Assembly: GCA_903856995.1 (NCBI GenBank)
Contig: CAIODK010000106.1
Coordinates: 1-6,308 of the forward strand
Source of the DNA: an uncultured Burkholderiales bacterium
Lineage (GTDB): Bacteria > Pseudomonadota > Gammaproteobacteria > Burkholderiales > Burkholderiaceae_C
DNA length: 6,308 bases
Direction of reading: 5' to 3'
The position numbers and the translations under genes were made by a program. The notes beneath the pieces are model-generated. The model saw only the letters and a list, made by a program, of their open reading frames with translations, did not search any database and had not been told where the DNA came from. Numbering within the stretch: the first letter of the stretch is position 1; every line of letters starts with the position of its first letter. This document shows positions 1-6,255 of the stretch, in pieces.

Positions 1-584
1 CGATTGCTTTGCATGAGCCCATTGCAGCGATTCCTGCCTACTTGGCCGCCAACAACTCGACTATCACCACCGTTGCGCAAGTGACTGCTGGATTGGCCAG
101 CCCTGACGTCCAAGGCGCCTTTATGGTTCGTATCCAGCCAGACTACTTTGGCGCCGCCCCTGTTGGCACTGATGGACTGGGTAAAGGCGCTTATGACGCA
201 GCCATGGTCCCCGTTACAGGTGGGCGCGCACAATTGCAAAAACTCTACAAAGACTACTTTGCTGCGCAAGACGTGGAGTGTGTGTTGTTCCCAACGACCC
301 TCTTGGCAGCGCCAAAGATTGATGCGGTTAAAGGTTCTGACGCACTCAGCTACACCGTGGGTGGCGTTGCGAAAACGGGCCCAACCTTTGGCACCTGCAT
401 CCGCAACACCGACCCCTGCACCAATGCCGGCATTCCTAGCCTGTCGATCCCTGCGGGCATGACAACTGGCGGCTTGCCAGTGGGCATGGAGATTGACGGC
501 CCATTGGGCTCAGACGCCAATCTGCTGGCCATCGGCATGGCCATTGAAGCGGTGTGGGGCTCATTGGCAGCGCCTAAAGTCTAA
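1..584 (+). CDS. Amidase signature family protein, C-terminal part (5' end outside window)
   Basis: The frame is open to the left edge (first full codon at 3) and stops with TAA at 582-584, giving about 193 C-terminal residues. Amidase-signature enzymes hydrolyse a carboxamide to the acid and ammonia. The Ser-cisSer-Lys catalytic triad lies in the N-terminal half of this family, so it cannot be seen here. What is visible is the typical C-terminal region: a 'VLFPTTLLAAP' strand, 'RNTDPCTNAGIPSLSIPAG', and the closing 'GLPVGMEIDGPLGSDANLL' block followed by a terminal helix. The RNTDP-NAGIP wording resembles the indoleacetamide/mandelamide hydrolase subgroup as I remember it, but substrate assignment from this fragment is inference. 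The TTG at 9 and ATG-like codons inside are not real starts, because the homology begins before them. A terminator follows directly, so this is the last gene of its transcript. Confidence 0.88.
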   Translation, partial: IALHEPIAAIPAYLAANNSTITTVAQVTAGLASPDVQGAFMVRIQPDYFGAAPVGTDGLGKGAYDAAMVPVTGGRAQLQKLYKDYFAAQDVECVLFPTTLLAAPKIDAVKGSDALSYTVGGVAKTGPTFGTCIRNTDPCTNAGIPSLSIPAGMTTGGLPVGMEIDGPLGSDANLLAIGMAIEAVWGSLAAPKV

Positions 585-585
585 G

Positions 586-610
586 GTAAGCCGGCCTTGT
601 GCCGTTTTAC
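586..610 (+). terminator. Small imperfect hairpin after the amidase stop
   Basis: Two bases after the amidase stop, bases 586-595 pair with 601-610 around a five-base CTTGT loop. The core is CGGC/GCCG, followed by a C-T mismatch, a G-T wobble and four A-T, T-A or G-C pairs. The right arm contains TTTT, which is taken up in the stem. Alone it would be a weak terminator. It may add to the stronger hairpin just downstream. Confidence 0.35.
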
Positions 611-623
611 ATCTGACGTGAAG

Positions 624-658
624 GCCAAGAGGTGTGTGCAACGCCTCTTGGCTTTTTT
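624..658 (+). terminator. Rho-independent terminator of the amidase transcript
   Basis: A perfect 9-bp stem (GCCAAGAGG at 624-632, CCTCTTGGC at 644-652) can be extended inward by three pairs, one of them a wobble, leaving a GTGCA loop. It is followed at once by six T residues (653-658). This is a classic intrinsic terminator for plus-strand transcription. It sits between the convergent amidase and ptsI stops. Read on the minus strand, the hairpin begins 11 bases past the ptsI stop but has no T-tract after it, so it would be a poor terminator for ptsI. Confidence 0.85.
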
Positions 659-663
659 GCGTC

Positions 664-2421
664 TCAAGCGCCCATCAGCAGTGCGGGGTCTTCCGATGCC
701 AACACCTGCTCTGCCCAAGCCTGTAGCTTGGTGGTGTCTGCGCGCAAGATTTCTTGCTTGACGGCCAAGATTTGCGTTGGGTGCATCGAGAAGCTGCGCA
801 AGCCCAGGCCCAGCAGCAAGCGTGTCAGTGTGGGGTCACCGGCCATTTCGCCGCACACGCTCACGCTCTTGCCTTGGGCGCGACATTCGGCAATGACGTC
901 TGCCACCAACCGAAGCACCGCGGGGTGGAGCGGGTCATACAGATGGGCCACCGATTCATCCGCACGGTCAATCGCCAAGGTGTACTGGATCAAGTCGTTG
1001 GTGCCCACCGACAAGAAGTCGAAATAGCGCAAGAACATTTTCACGCTCAAGGCGGCAGCGGGCACTTCGATCATGGCGCCTACTTTGACAGGGCCAAACA
1101 CCACGCCCCGCGCGTCTAGCTGCTGGCGGGCTTTGTCTAGCAAGGCCAATGTTTGTTTGATTTCACGTGCATGCGCCAGCATGGGAATGAGCAAATGCAC
1201 TTGGCCATGTGCCGCGGCACGCAAGATGGCGCGCAACTGGGTCAAGAACATCGCCGGATCGGCCAAGCTCCACCGAATGGCGCGCAGACCCAACGCAGGG
1301 TTCAAATGGGTTTCGTCTTTGGCCGTGCGATCGAGCGGTTTGTCTGCCCCAATGTCCACCGAGCGAATGGTGACAGGCAGGCCTTTCATGCCGTCTACTG
1401 CACGCTTGTAGGCATCGTATTGCTCTTCTTCATCAGGCAATGCGCCTTCGCGGCCCATGAACAAAAACTCGCTGCGAAACAGGCCCACACCAACCGCGCT
1501 GACGTCCAATGCAGCAGGTGCATCTTCAGGCATTTCAATGTTGGCCAGCAACTCAATCCGTTGCCCATCTAAGGTGACCGAGGGCGTATGGCGCAGGCGA
1601 GACAGCCGTTCGCGCTCGACTTGGGCTTGGCGTTGTTTGAAGCCGTATTCCGCCAAGATGATGGGGGATGGGTTGACGATGACCACGCCGGCGTCACCAT
1701 CGATGATGATCCAGTCGTCTTGGCGTATCAGTTGGCTCGCGGTGCGCGCACCGACCACGGCAGGGATGTCTAGGCTGCGCGCCACGATGGCGGTGTGCGA
1801 GGTTTTACCGCCCACATCCGTCACGAAGCCAGTGAACACACTTTGCTTGAACTGCAGCATGTCCGCAGGCGACAAGTCGTGTGCGACCAGTACCAGCGGC
1901 ACGTCCATGTCACCTAATTGCAAATCTTGCTGGCGCGGTTGCTGGTTCCGCTTGATATTGACTTGTGGCAGTACCGTTGCCATGCCCTTGATGTGACGCA
2001 AGATGCGCTCGACCACTTGCTCCAAGTCACCTTTGCGCTCGCGCAAATAGGGGTCATCCATTTCGTCAAACTGGCGCGCGACCACGTCCAGTTGCGAGGT
2101 CAAAGCCCACTCGGCGTTGTAGAGGCGGTCTTTGATCCAACCCTTGACGCCGTCCACCATCATGGTGTCTTGCAACATCATCAAGTGGACTTCCAAGATC
2201 GCAGACAACTCTGGCGGCGAATCTTTGGGCAGGTTGTCATGCAGGCTTTGCAGCTCGACACAAACGGCGTTCCGTGCTTCGGCCAAGCGCTCTAGTTCAG
2301 ATTGAACCTGCTCAGGCTTGATGAAATAGTGCGCGACATCCACGCGGCTCGACGCCACCAACACGGCACGCCCAATGGCAATGCCGCGCGCAACTGCGAG
2401 TCCGTGAATGGAAAATGTCAT
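664..2421 (-). CDS. ptsI: Phosphoenolpyruvate-protein phosphotransferase (Enzyme I of the PTS)
   Basis: This cytoplasmic enzyme autophosphorylates with phosphoenolpyruvate and passes the phosphate to HPr. The 585 residues make it slightly longer than the roughly 575 usual in enteric bacteria. The N-terminal part (about 1-230) carries the phospho-histidine motif GGKTSHTAIVAR with the active histidine at 209. The C-terminal TIM-barrel shows the PEP and magnesium site pieces: LFRSEFL (Arg316), TIRSVDIGADKP (Arg353), NPALGLRAIRW, MIEVPAA (Glu452), SVGTNDLIQY (Asn475-Asp476), and the catalytic cysteine in VSVCGEMAGDP (Cys523). All key residues are present, so the enzyme should be active. The ATG at 2421 is preceded by TAAGG, seven bases upstream, which includes the ptsH stop codon; only 9 bases separate the two genes, so translation is probably coupled. 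It is the last gene of the minus-strand operon and converges on the amidase. Confidence 0.98.
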   Translation of the reverse strand: MTFSIHGLAVARGIAIGRAVLVASSRVDVAHYFIKPEQVQSELERLAEARNAVCVELQSLHDNLPKDSPPELSAILEVHLMMLQDTMMVDGVKGWIKDRLYNAEWALTSQLDVVARQFDEMDDPYLRERKGDLEQVVERILRHIKGMATVLPQVNIKRNQQPRQQDLQLGDMDVPLVLVAHDLSPADMLQFKQSVFTGFVTDVGGKTSHTAIVARSLDIPAVVGARTASQLIRQDDWIIIDGDAGVVIVNPSPIILAEYGFKQRQAQVERERLSRLRHTPSVTLDGQRIELLANIEMPEDAPAALDVSAVGVGLFRSEFLFMGREGALPDEEEQYDAYKRAVDGMKGLPVTIRSVDIGADKPLDRTAKDETHLNPALGLRAIRWSLADPAMFLTQLRAILRAAAHGQVHLLIPMLAHAREIKQTLALLDKARQQLDARGVVFGPVKVGAMIEVPAAALSVKMFLRYFDFLSVGTNDLIQYTLAIDRADESVAHLYDPLHPAVLRLVADVIAECRAQGKSVSVCGEMAGDPTLTRLLLGLGLRSFSMHPTQILAVKQEILRADTTKLQAWAEQVLASEDPALLMGA

Positions 2422-2430
2422 GGTGGGGCC

Positions 2431-2700
2431 TTATTCGCCTTCGCCGAATTTGTCGGCCATCAAGGCCAACAGAGCATCCGTGGCTGCTTGCTCTTGCTCA
2501 CCATCAATTTCTAGCTCGACTTGGCTGCCGATGCCGGCGGCCAACATCATCACGCCCATGATGCTTTTGGCATTCACACGGCGCTCACCTTTGCTGAGCC
2601 ACACCTCGCACGGAAAGCTTCCGGCAAGTTTGGTGAGTTTGGCCGAAGCGCGTGCATGGAGCCCTAATTTATTGGTGATGGTCGTGTTGGTTTTGATCAT
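2431..2700 (-). CDS. ptsH: Phosphocarrier protein HPr
   Basis: HPr carries phosphate from Enzyme I to EIIA proteins in the cytoplasm. With the ATG at 2700 the protein has 89 residues, the normal length. The active-site motif LGLHARASAK then puts the phospho-histidine at exactly His15. The second conserved segment, NAKSIMGVMMLAA, places Ser46 at the site used by HPr kinase/phosphorylase, so regulation by serine phosphorylation is plausible if the genome has hprK, which is common in betaproteobacteria. The reading frame extends upstream to 2739, but the extra 13 residues would shift His15 and Ser46 off their standard numbers and lie within the EIIA gene. No good ribosome binding site precedes the start. 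The start lies inside the end of the EIIA gene, so initiation probably relies on ribosomes ending EIIA translation. Confidence 0.97.
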   Translation of the reverse strand: MIKTNTTITNKLGLHARASAKLTKLAGSFPCEVWLSKGERRVNAKSIMGVMMLAAGIGSQVELEIDGEQEQAATDALLALMADKFGEGE

Positions 2701-3115
2701 GGTTTCGACGATTTTGATTCTGAGGGGCGGTGATGGCAACTTGCATCACGCCTTGTGTGCCGCCGGCAAGGGCGCGTGCGACGAGCGTCTCTAGCGCTTC
2801 GTGGCGATAACACACGGTTCTAAATAACATGGGCAAGTTCACGCCCGCAATGAGTTTGGCACCACTGCCCGCGACGAGTTTTTGAGCCACATTGGCTGGG
2901 GTCGCGCCAAAGATATCGGTCAGCACGAGCAGGCTTTCGTCTACCGAGCCTCCCACCGCTTGCAGGGCTTGGGCCAAGGTGTCCTCGGGCTGAGCCTGTG
3001 GCAACACATCGAGCGCGACAACAGCTTCTGCGCATTCCGGATACACATGCATGGCGCAATCACGCAAAGCGCTAGCCAGCGGTGCATGGGCAATGATGAG
3101 GATGCGGTTGGTCAT
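2669..3115 (-). CDS. PTS EIIA component, mannose/fructose (EIIA-Man) family
   Basis: This is a single-domain EIIA that accepts phosphate from HPr. With the ATG at 3115 it has 148 residues and the start MTNRILIIAHAPLA puts the candidate phospho-histidine at His10, the position known from the mannose-family EIIA. Further family segments are LTDIFGATPANVA (65-77), matching the usual D-hydrophobic-F-G-x-(S/T)-P block, and GVNLPMLFR (91-99). The domain ends near residue 131. A polar tail follows, rich in Asn, Gln, His and Arg, whose codons partly overlap the start of ptsH by 32 bases in another frame. No EIIB or EIIC partner is encoded nearby, so a regulatory role is more likely than sugar transport. 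A TTG at 3139 could add eight residues, but the ATG fits the family numbering. No clear Shine-Dalgarno is seen; the MFS gene stops 24 bases upstream. Confidence 0.94.
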   Translation of the reverse strand: MTNRILIIAHAPLASALRDCAMHVYPECAEAVVALDVLPQAQPEDTLAQALQAVGGSVDESLLVLTDIFGATPANVAQKLVAGSGAKLIAGVNLPMLFRTVCYRHEALETLVARALAGGTQGVMQVAITAPQNQNRRNHDQNQHDHHQ

Positions 3116-3139
3116 GAAAATGCAATGAGTGTCTTGCAA

Positions 3140-4360
3140 TTATCTGCTGTTTGACTTGCACTTCACAAAGTAGCCATAGGCCGCAAGACAACACACGAAA
3201 AACACACCCATGGCGCACTGAAACGCTTGCGGCTCTTGAATGCCTGCGGCTTTGAATCCGTCAATCATCAAGCCCATGCCCCACTGCACCACAAACACGC
3301 CCAAGAACAGCACGAGGTTGAAGGCCGACAACGCACGTCCCGCCAACGCGGGGGGGAAGGCCATGCCAACGGCGGGTTGTGCCAGCGAAACGAAGGAGCT
3401 GGTGATGCAAAACAAGGCCCAATGCAAAGCGCCGGCATCCGCTCCGGCTAACACGATGTAGAGCTGCACACAGAAGGTCAACGGCACGCCGTAGGTCATG
3501 AGCTGGTTGGCCGTGTAACCACGTTTGAACAGACGGGGTGTGACCAAACCCCACAGCCAGAACGTGATCAACATACAAACGTTGACCCAAAACAGCCCTG
3601 TCGCCGCCTCGAGTGGTGTGTAGCCTGCGACCTTGACCATCCATGGGCCGGCCCATAAGGTTTGCATGGCGATCATGCCGCCGTAATTGAAAAAGCCCAT
3701 CGGTGTGAGGCTTCTGAAATAGGGGTTGCGCCACACCTGCGCATAGCTCGCCAAGATGCCGACGTGTGGGGTGGGTTCTGCCACGCGCCACTTTGGCACC
3801 TGCCAAGCCATCAAGGCCATCGACAGCAAGATGAGCAGGGCCAAGCCCACGAACATCCAACGCCAGCCCATCACGGGTAACAACCACTGCACTGGCAGGG
3901 TTGAGGCCAACATGCCCAAAGCCCCCGTCATCAGCATCCACGCATTGGCTCGTTGCTGTTGCTCATGTGCAAGCCAACGGCGATAGCCTGTGAGCGGGGC
4001 CATCAAGCAGGCGCTCACGCCGATGCCTATCATCATGCGGGCCATGAGTAAACCGGCAAAGTCCGTCGCACATGCAAACGCCACGCACCCAAGCACTGCC
4101 ACGCCTAAGAAGCTGAGCACCACTTTTTTGGGGCCGTGTTTGTCTAACCAATGTCCCATCGGCAACTGCGTGAGTGCAAACCCAAAGAAATAACCGCCGG
4201 CCAACAGCCCTAGGTCGCGGGCCTCCAAGCCAAACTCCAAACTCAAGGTGGGGGACAGCGTGGCCGTGATGGCGCGCAACAGCGTTGACAAAAAATAGGC
4301 CGAGGCAAGGGCCACAAACACCCACACCGCTGTTCGGCGTGGCAATACATCATGGTTCAT
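3140..4360 (-). CDS. MFS transporter, substrate unknown
   Basis: This is an inner-membrane secondary carrier of 406 residues, the usual size for a 12-helix major facilitator. Hydrophobic segments run through the protein, beginning around residues 11-30 and ending near 383-400. The loop between helices 2 and 3 carries MFS motif A as GHWLDKHGPKK (69-79), with Asp73 and the following basic residues. Arg29 sits within the first helix and may be functional. The C-terminal half has the GRALSAFNLVLFLG segment (341-354). Nothing identifies the substrate. The ATG at 4360 overlaps the stop of the lipoprotein gene as ATGA, with AGGA about 11 bases upstream. The frame continues open to 4468, but that extra 36-residue stretch is non-hydrophobic and lies inside the lipoprotein gene. 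The 24-base gap to EIIA suggests co-transcription with the PTS genes, which is an uncommon partnership. Confidence 0.93.
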   Translation of the reverse strand: MNHDVLPRRTAVWVFVALASAYFLSTLLRAITATLSPTLSLEFGLEARDLGLLAGGYFFGFALTQLPMGHWLDKHGPKKVVLSFLGVAVLGCVAFACATDFAGLLMARMMIGIGVSACLMAPLTGYRRWLAHEQQQRANAWMLMTGALGMLASTLPVQWLLPVMGWRWMFVGLALLILLSMALMAWQVPKWRVAEPTPHVGILASYAQVWRNPYFRSLTPMGFFNYGGMIAMQTLWAGPWMVKVAGYTPLEAATGLFWVNVCMLITFWLWGLVTPRLFKRGYTANQLMTYGVPLTFCVQLYIVLAGADAGALHWALFCITSSFVSLAQPAVGMAFPPALAGRALSAFNLVLFLGVFVVQWGMGLMIDGFKAAGIQEPQAFQCAMGVFFVCCLAAYGYFVKCKSNSR

Positions 4361-4905
4361 GGCAACTTGATTCCTGAAAAGAAGGTTTCTGCAGCTTCGG
4401 TCAGTCCCTTGTCTTTGGGCTGTCCATACACCGCGGCTTGATACAGATGGTCTGCGCTGGCAAACCACACGAAATGGGCTTGATGCTTGTCATTCAACAC
4501 ACGGGTTCTGACGGGTGCGGGAGCCATGTGCGCGCCCTTGACCACCCATTCATCCGACATGGCGTCGGCCGGCGCGGCTTGCAATGGAAGCAGACTGGCC
4601 AAGCGCCAATTTTTCAACGCCTCGGCGGGCGTGACCCCTGTTGGCACGCGCAGCTGCGCAAACGTGAACTGCATGCCACTGGCCTCACAGCCTTGCAATG
4701 ACAGAGTGCCAGCCACCGCATGCTCGCCCGCGGTCAGCGGCACTTCTCTTCTGGCTTGATCCGGTTTGCAGGGAAACAAGAGCTGCACGCTTGCGCCGTC
4801 TTGGCTCACTTGCCGCCAATTCAGCGCGGGTGTGCAAGCCGATAGGCATAAGCAGATCAGCGTCAGTGCCGTGCGCAAGTTGTTGCGCAAGTTGGGTGTT
4901 GTCAT
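4357..4905 (-). CDS. Putative lipoprotein of unknown function
   Basis: From the ATG at 4905 this is a 182-residue protein. It has a short basic N-terminus (Arg7, Arg11), a hydrophobic stretch, and the lipobox LSAC with the lipidated cysteine at 24. It should therefore be cut by signal peptidase II and anchored in the cell envelope. The mature part contains FPCKPD (Cys46) and a second cysteine in LQGCEAS (Cys73) that could pair as a disulfide. I recognise no named domain. Other in-frame starts are ATG at 4914 and TTG at 4932; none has a good ribosome binding site. The 4905 start gives the tidiest signal peptide, while 4914 adds only three residues. It is the first gene of the minus-strand operon and ends in a 4-base overlap with the MFS transporter, so the two may act together in the envelope. 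Confidence 0.8.
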   Translation of the reverse strand: MTTPNLRNNLRTALTLICLCLSACTPALNWRQVSQDGASVQLLFPCKPDQARREVPLTAGEHAVAGTLSLQGCEASGMQFTFAQLRVPTGVTPAEALKNWRLASLLPLQAAPADAMSDEWVVKGAHMAPAPVRTRVLNDKHQAHFVWFASADHLYQAAVYGQPKDKGLTEAAETFFSGIKLP

Positions 4906-4911
4906 GTTCAG

Positions 4912-4917
4912 CATTAT
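4912..4917 (-). promoter_or_regulatory. Candidate -10 element before the lipoprotein gene
   Basis: On the minus strand GATAAT (5 of 6 matches to TATAAT) lies seven bases before the ATG at 4905. No convincing -35 element is found at 16-18 bases upstream. If it is used, transcription would begin at or next to the ATG, giving a leaderless message. If the ATG at 4914 is the true start, this hexamer overlaps it and the reading fails. Confidence 0.22.
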
Positions 4918-4960
4918 CAGAGGTCTTAGCAAGCGCGTATTAGTTCGTGCGGTGATGTCC

Positions 4961-4987
4961 TTGCATCTCTGTCACTTGTCCGACAAT
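4961..4987 (+). promoter_or_regulatory. Candidate promoter for the CoA-transferase gene
   Basis: On the plus strand TTGCAT (4961-4966) and GACAAT (4982-4987) resemble -35 and -10 boxes, but the 15-base spacer is short. The -10-like box ends six bases before the ATG at 4994, so a start site here would again give an almost leaderless message. The evidence is weak, although some promoter must lie in or near this 88-base divergent gap unless transcription starts inside the lipoprotein gene. Confidence 0.22.
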
Positions 4988-4993
4988 GGTGGT

Positions 4994-6241
4994 ATGAACT
5001 CACTCGACGGCATCCGCATCCTTGACCTTTCCCGTGTTTTAGCCGGGCCTTGGTGCACGCAAACGTTGGCCGATTTAGGCGCAGACGTGATCAAGATTGA
5101 ACGCCCAGACACGGGCGACGATACGCGCACATGGGGGCCTCCATTCCTGAAAGACTCACAGGGTGTTGACACCACCGATGCCGCTTATTACCTAGGCACC
5201 AACCGCAACAAACGCTCCGTCACCTGTGACATTGCCACGCCCCAAGGCCAAGACCTGATACGCCAACTGGTGGCGTCCTGCGACGTGTTCATTGAGAACT
5301 TCAAAGTGGGTGATATGGCGCGTTACGGTTTGGACTACGCAACCCTGTCTCAACTCAACCCCAAACTGGTTTATTGCAGTGTGACGGGGTTTGGTCAAAC
5401 GGGGCCTTACCGTGATCGCGCTGGCTACGACTACGCGATTCAAGGCATAGGCGGATTGATGAGCATCACGGGTGAGCGCGACGATTTAGGCGGCGGTCCT
5501 CAAAAAGTGGGGGTGGCGGTGGCGGATTTATTCACGGGCATGTATGCCACGGTTGCAATACTGGCCGCACTTCGCCATGCTGAAAAAACGTCCCATGGTC
5601 AACACATCGACATGGCGTTGCTGGACACACAAGTTGCCATGCTGGCCAACTTGGGGGCCAACTATTTGGTGTCGGGCCAACACGTGGGCACAGTGCCGGG
5701 GCGCGCTGGAAATGCCCATCAAAATATCGTGCCGTATCAGGTGTTTGAAGTTGCCCCTGCGGTTGACGGCACAAAAGATCACCTGATTTTGGCTGTCGGC
5801 AACGACGGTCAATTCGCAAAATTTTGCGCTGTCGCTGGTCGCACAGACCTGTGCAACGATCCTCGCTTTGTGAAGAACGCCGACCGCGTGCGTCACCGCG
5901 CTGTACTCGTCCCTTTGCTGGAAGCCGTGATGCTCACACGCTGCAAGGCGGATTGGCTGGCGGCGTTAGAAGCCGCTAAGGTTCCTTGCGGTGCGATCAA
6001 CAACTTGGCCGAAGTGTTTGCTGACCCACACATTCGTTCACGTGAGATGGTGACCACATGGCAACACCCAGCCAGTGGGCCGGTTGAGTTGGTGGCCAGC
6101 CCCATGAAGCTCAGCGCCACCCCTGTGCGCACTGATTTCGCTCCGCCCACGCTGGGCCAACACACCGATGAGGTGTTGCGAGATCTTCTTAAACTCGATG
6201 AGAAGGCTGTTGCACGACTGCGGCAACAGCACATCATCTGA
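4994..6241 (+). CDS. Family III CoA-transferase (CaiB/BaiF family)
   Basis: This cytoplasmic enzyme should move CoA between carboxylic acids through an aspartyl thioester. The 415 residues fit the usual length of about 400. The N-terminal block LDGIRILDLSRVLAGPWCTQ and LADLGADVIKIERP (26-38) are characteristic, as is the YYLGTNRNKRSV stretch (66-76). The likely nucleophile is Asp178 in VGVAVADLFTGMYA. It is followed by the usual LRHAEKTSHGQHIDMALLD region, and the C-terminal part has VPCGAINNLAEVFADPH (330-346). The sequence reminds me of the succinyl-CoA:dicarboxylate (glutarate or malate type) branch, but the substrate cannot be read from motifs. The start is the ATG at 4994, where the family N-terminus begins. 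The frame is open back to 4766, but that part is antisense to the lipoprotein gene. GGTGGT abuts the ATG and is too close to be a good ribosome binding site. Confidence 0.95.
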   Translation: MNSLDGIRILDLSRVLAGPWCTQTLADLGADVIKIERPDTGDDTRTWGPPFLKDSQGVDTTDAAYYLGTNRNKRSVTCDIATPQGQDLIRQLVASCDVFIENFKVGDMARYGLDYATLSQLNPKLVYCSVTGFGQTGPYRDRAGYDYAIQGIGGLMSITGERDDLGGGPQKVGVAVADLFTGMYATVAILAALRHAEKTSHGQHIDMALLDTQVAMLANLGANYLVSGQHVGTVPGRAGNAHQNIVPYQVFEVAPAVDGTKDHLILAVGNDGQFAKFCAVAGRTDLCNDPRFVKNADRVRHRAVLVPLLEAVMLTRCKADWLAALEAAKVPCGAINNLAEVFADPHIRSREMVTTWQHPASGPVELVASPMKLSATPVRTDFAPPTLGQHTDEVLRDLLKLDEKAVARLRQQHII

Positions 6242-6255
6242 TTCAAGTGCGCTAA

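Larger units (their letters stand above)
664..4905 (-). other. Probable five-gene operon: lipoprotein, MFS transporter, EIIA, ptsH, ptsI
   Basis: Five minus-strand genes follow each other with junctions of -4, +24, -32 and +9 bases. There is no room for a promoter or terminator between them and no hairpin with a T-tract is seen at the junctions. This suggests one transcript beginning near 4905-4930. Internal promoters inside the MFS gene for the PTS part cannot be excluded. Confidence 0.7.

Noticed and set aside
1457..1996. Plus-strand frame of 179 codons opposite ptsI
   Set aside because: It is antisense to a fully conserved ptsI, with low-complexity Ser/Thr/Met/Arg-rich composition typical of a shadow frame in GC-rich DNA.
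2669..2720. His/Asn/Gln-rich EIIA tail as a metal-binding module
   Set aside because: The tail is short and its composition is explained by the overlap with the start of ptsH; no known metal site pattern is seen.
3261..3941. Minus-strand frame of 226 codons inside the MFS gene
   Set aside because: It is an alternative frame of the transporter, has no recognisable motif, and the transporter frame explains the region.
4361..4468. Longer MFS protein starting at 4468
   Set aside because: The extra 36 residues are polar, not like an MFS N-terminus, and lie inside the lipoprotein gene; the ATGA overlap start at 4360 is much better.
4766..4993. N-terminal extension of the CoA-transferase frame by 76 residues
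   Set aside because: The family N-terminus (LDGIRILDLSRVLAG) begins right after the ATG at 4994, and the extension is antisense to the lipoprotein gene with no family resemblance.
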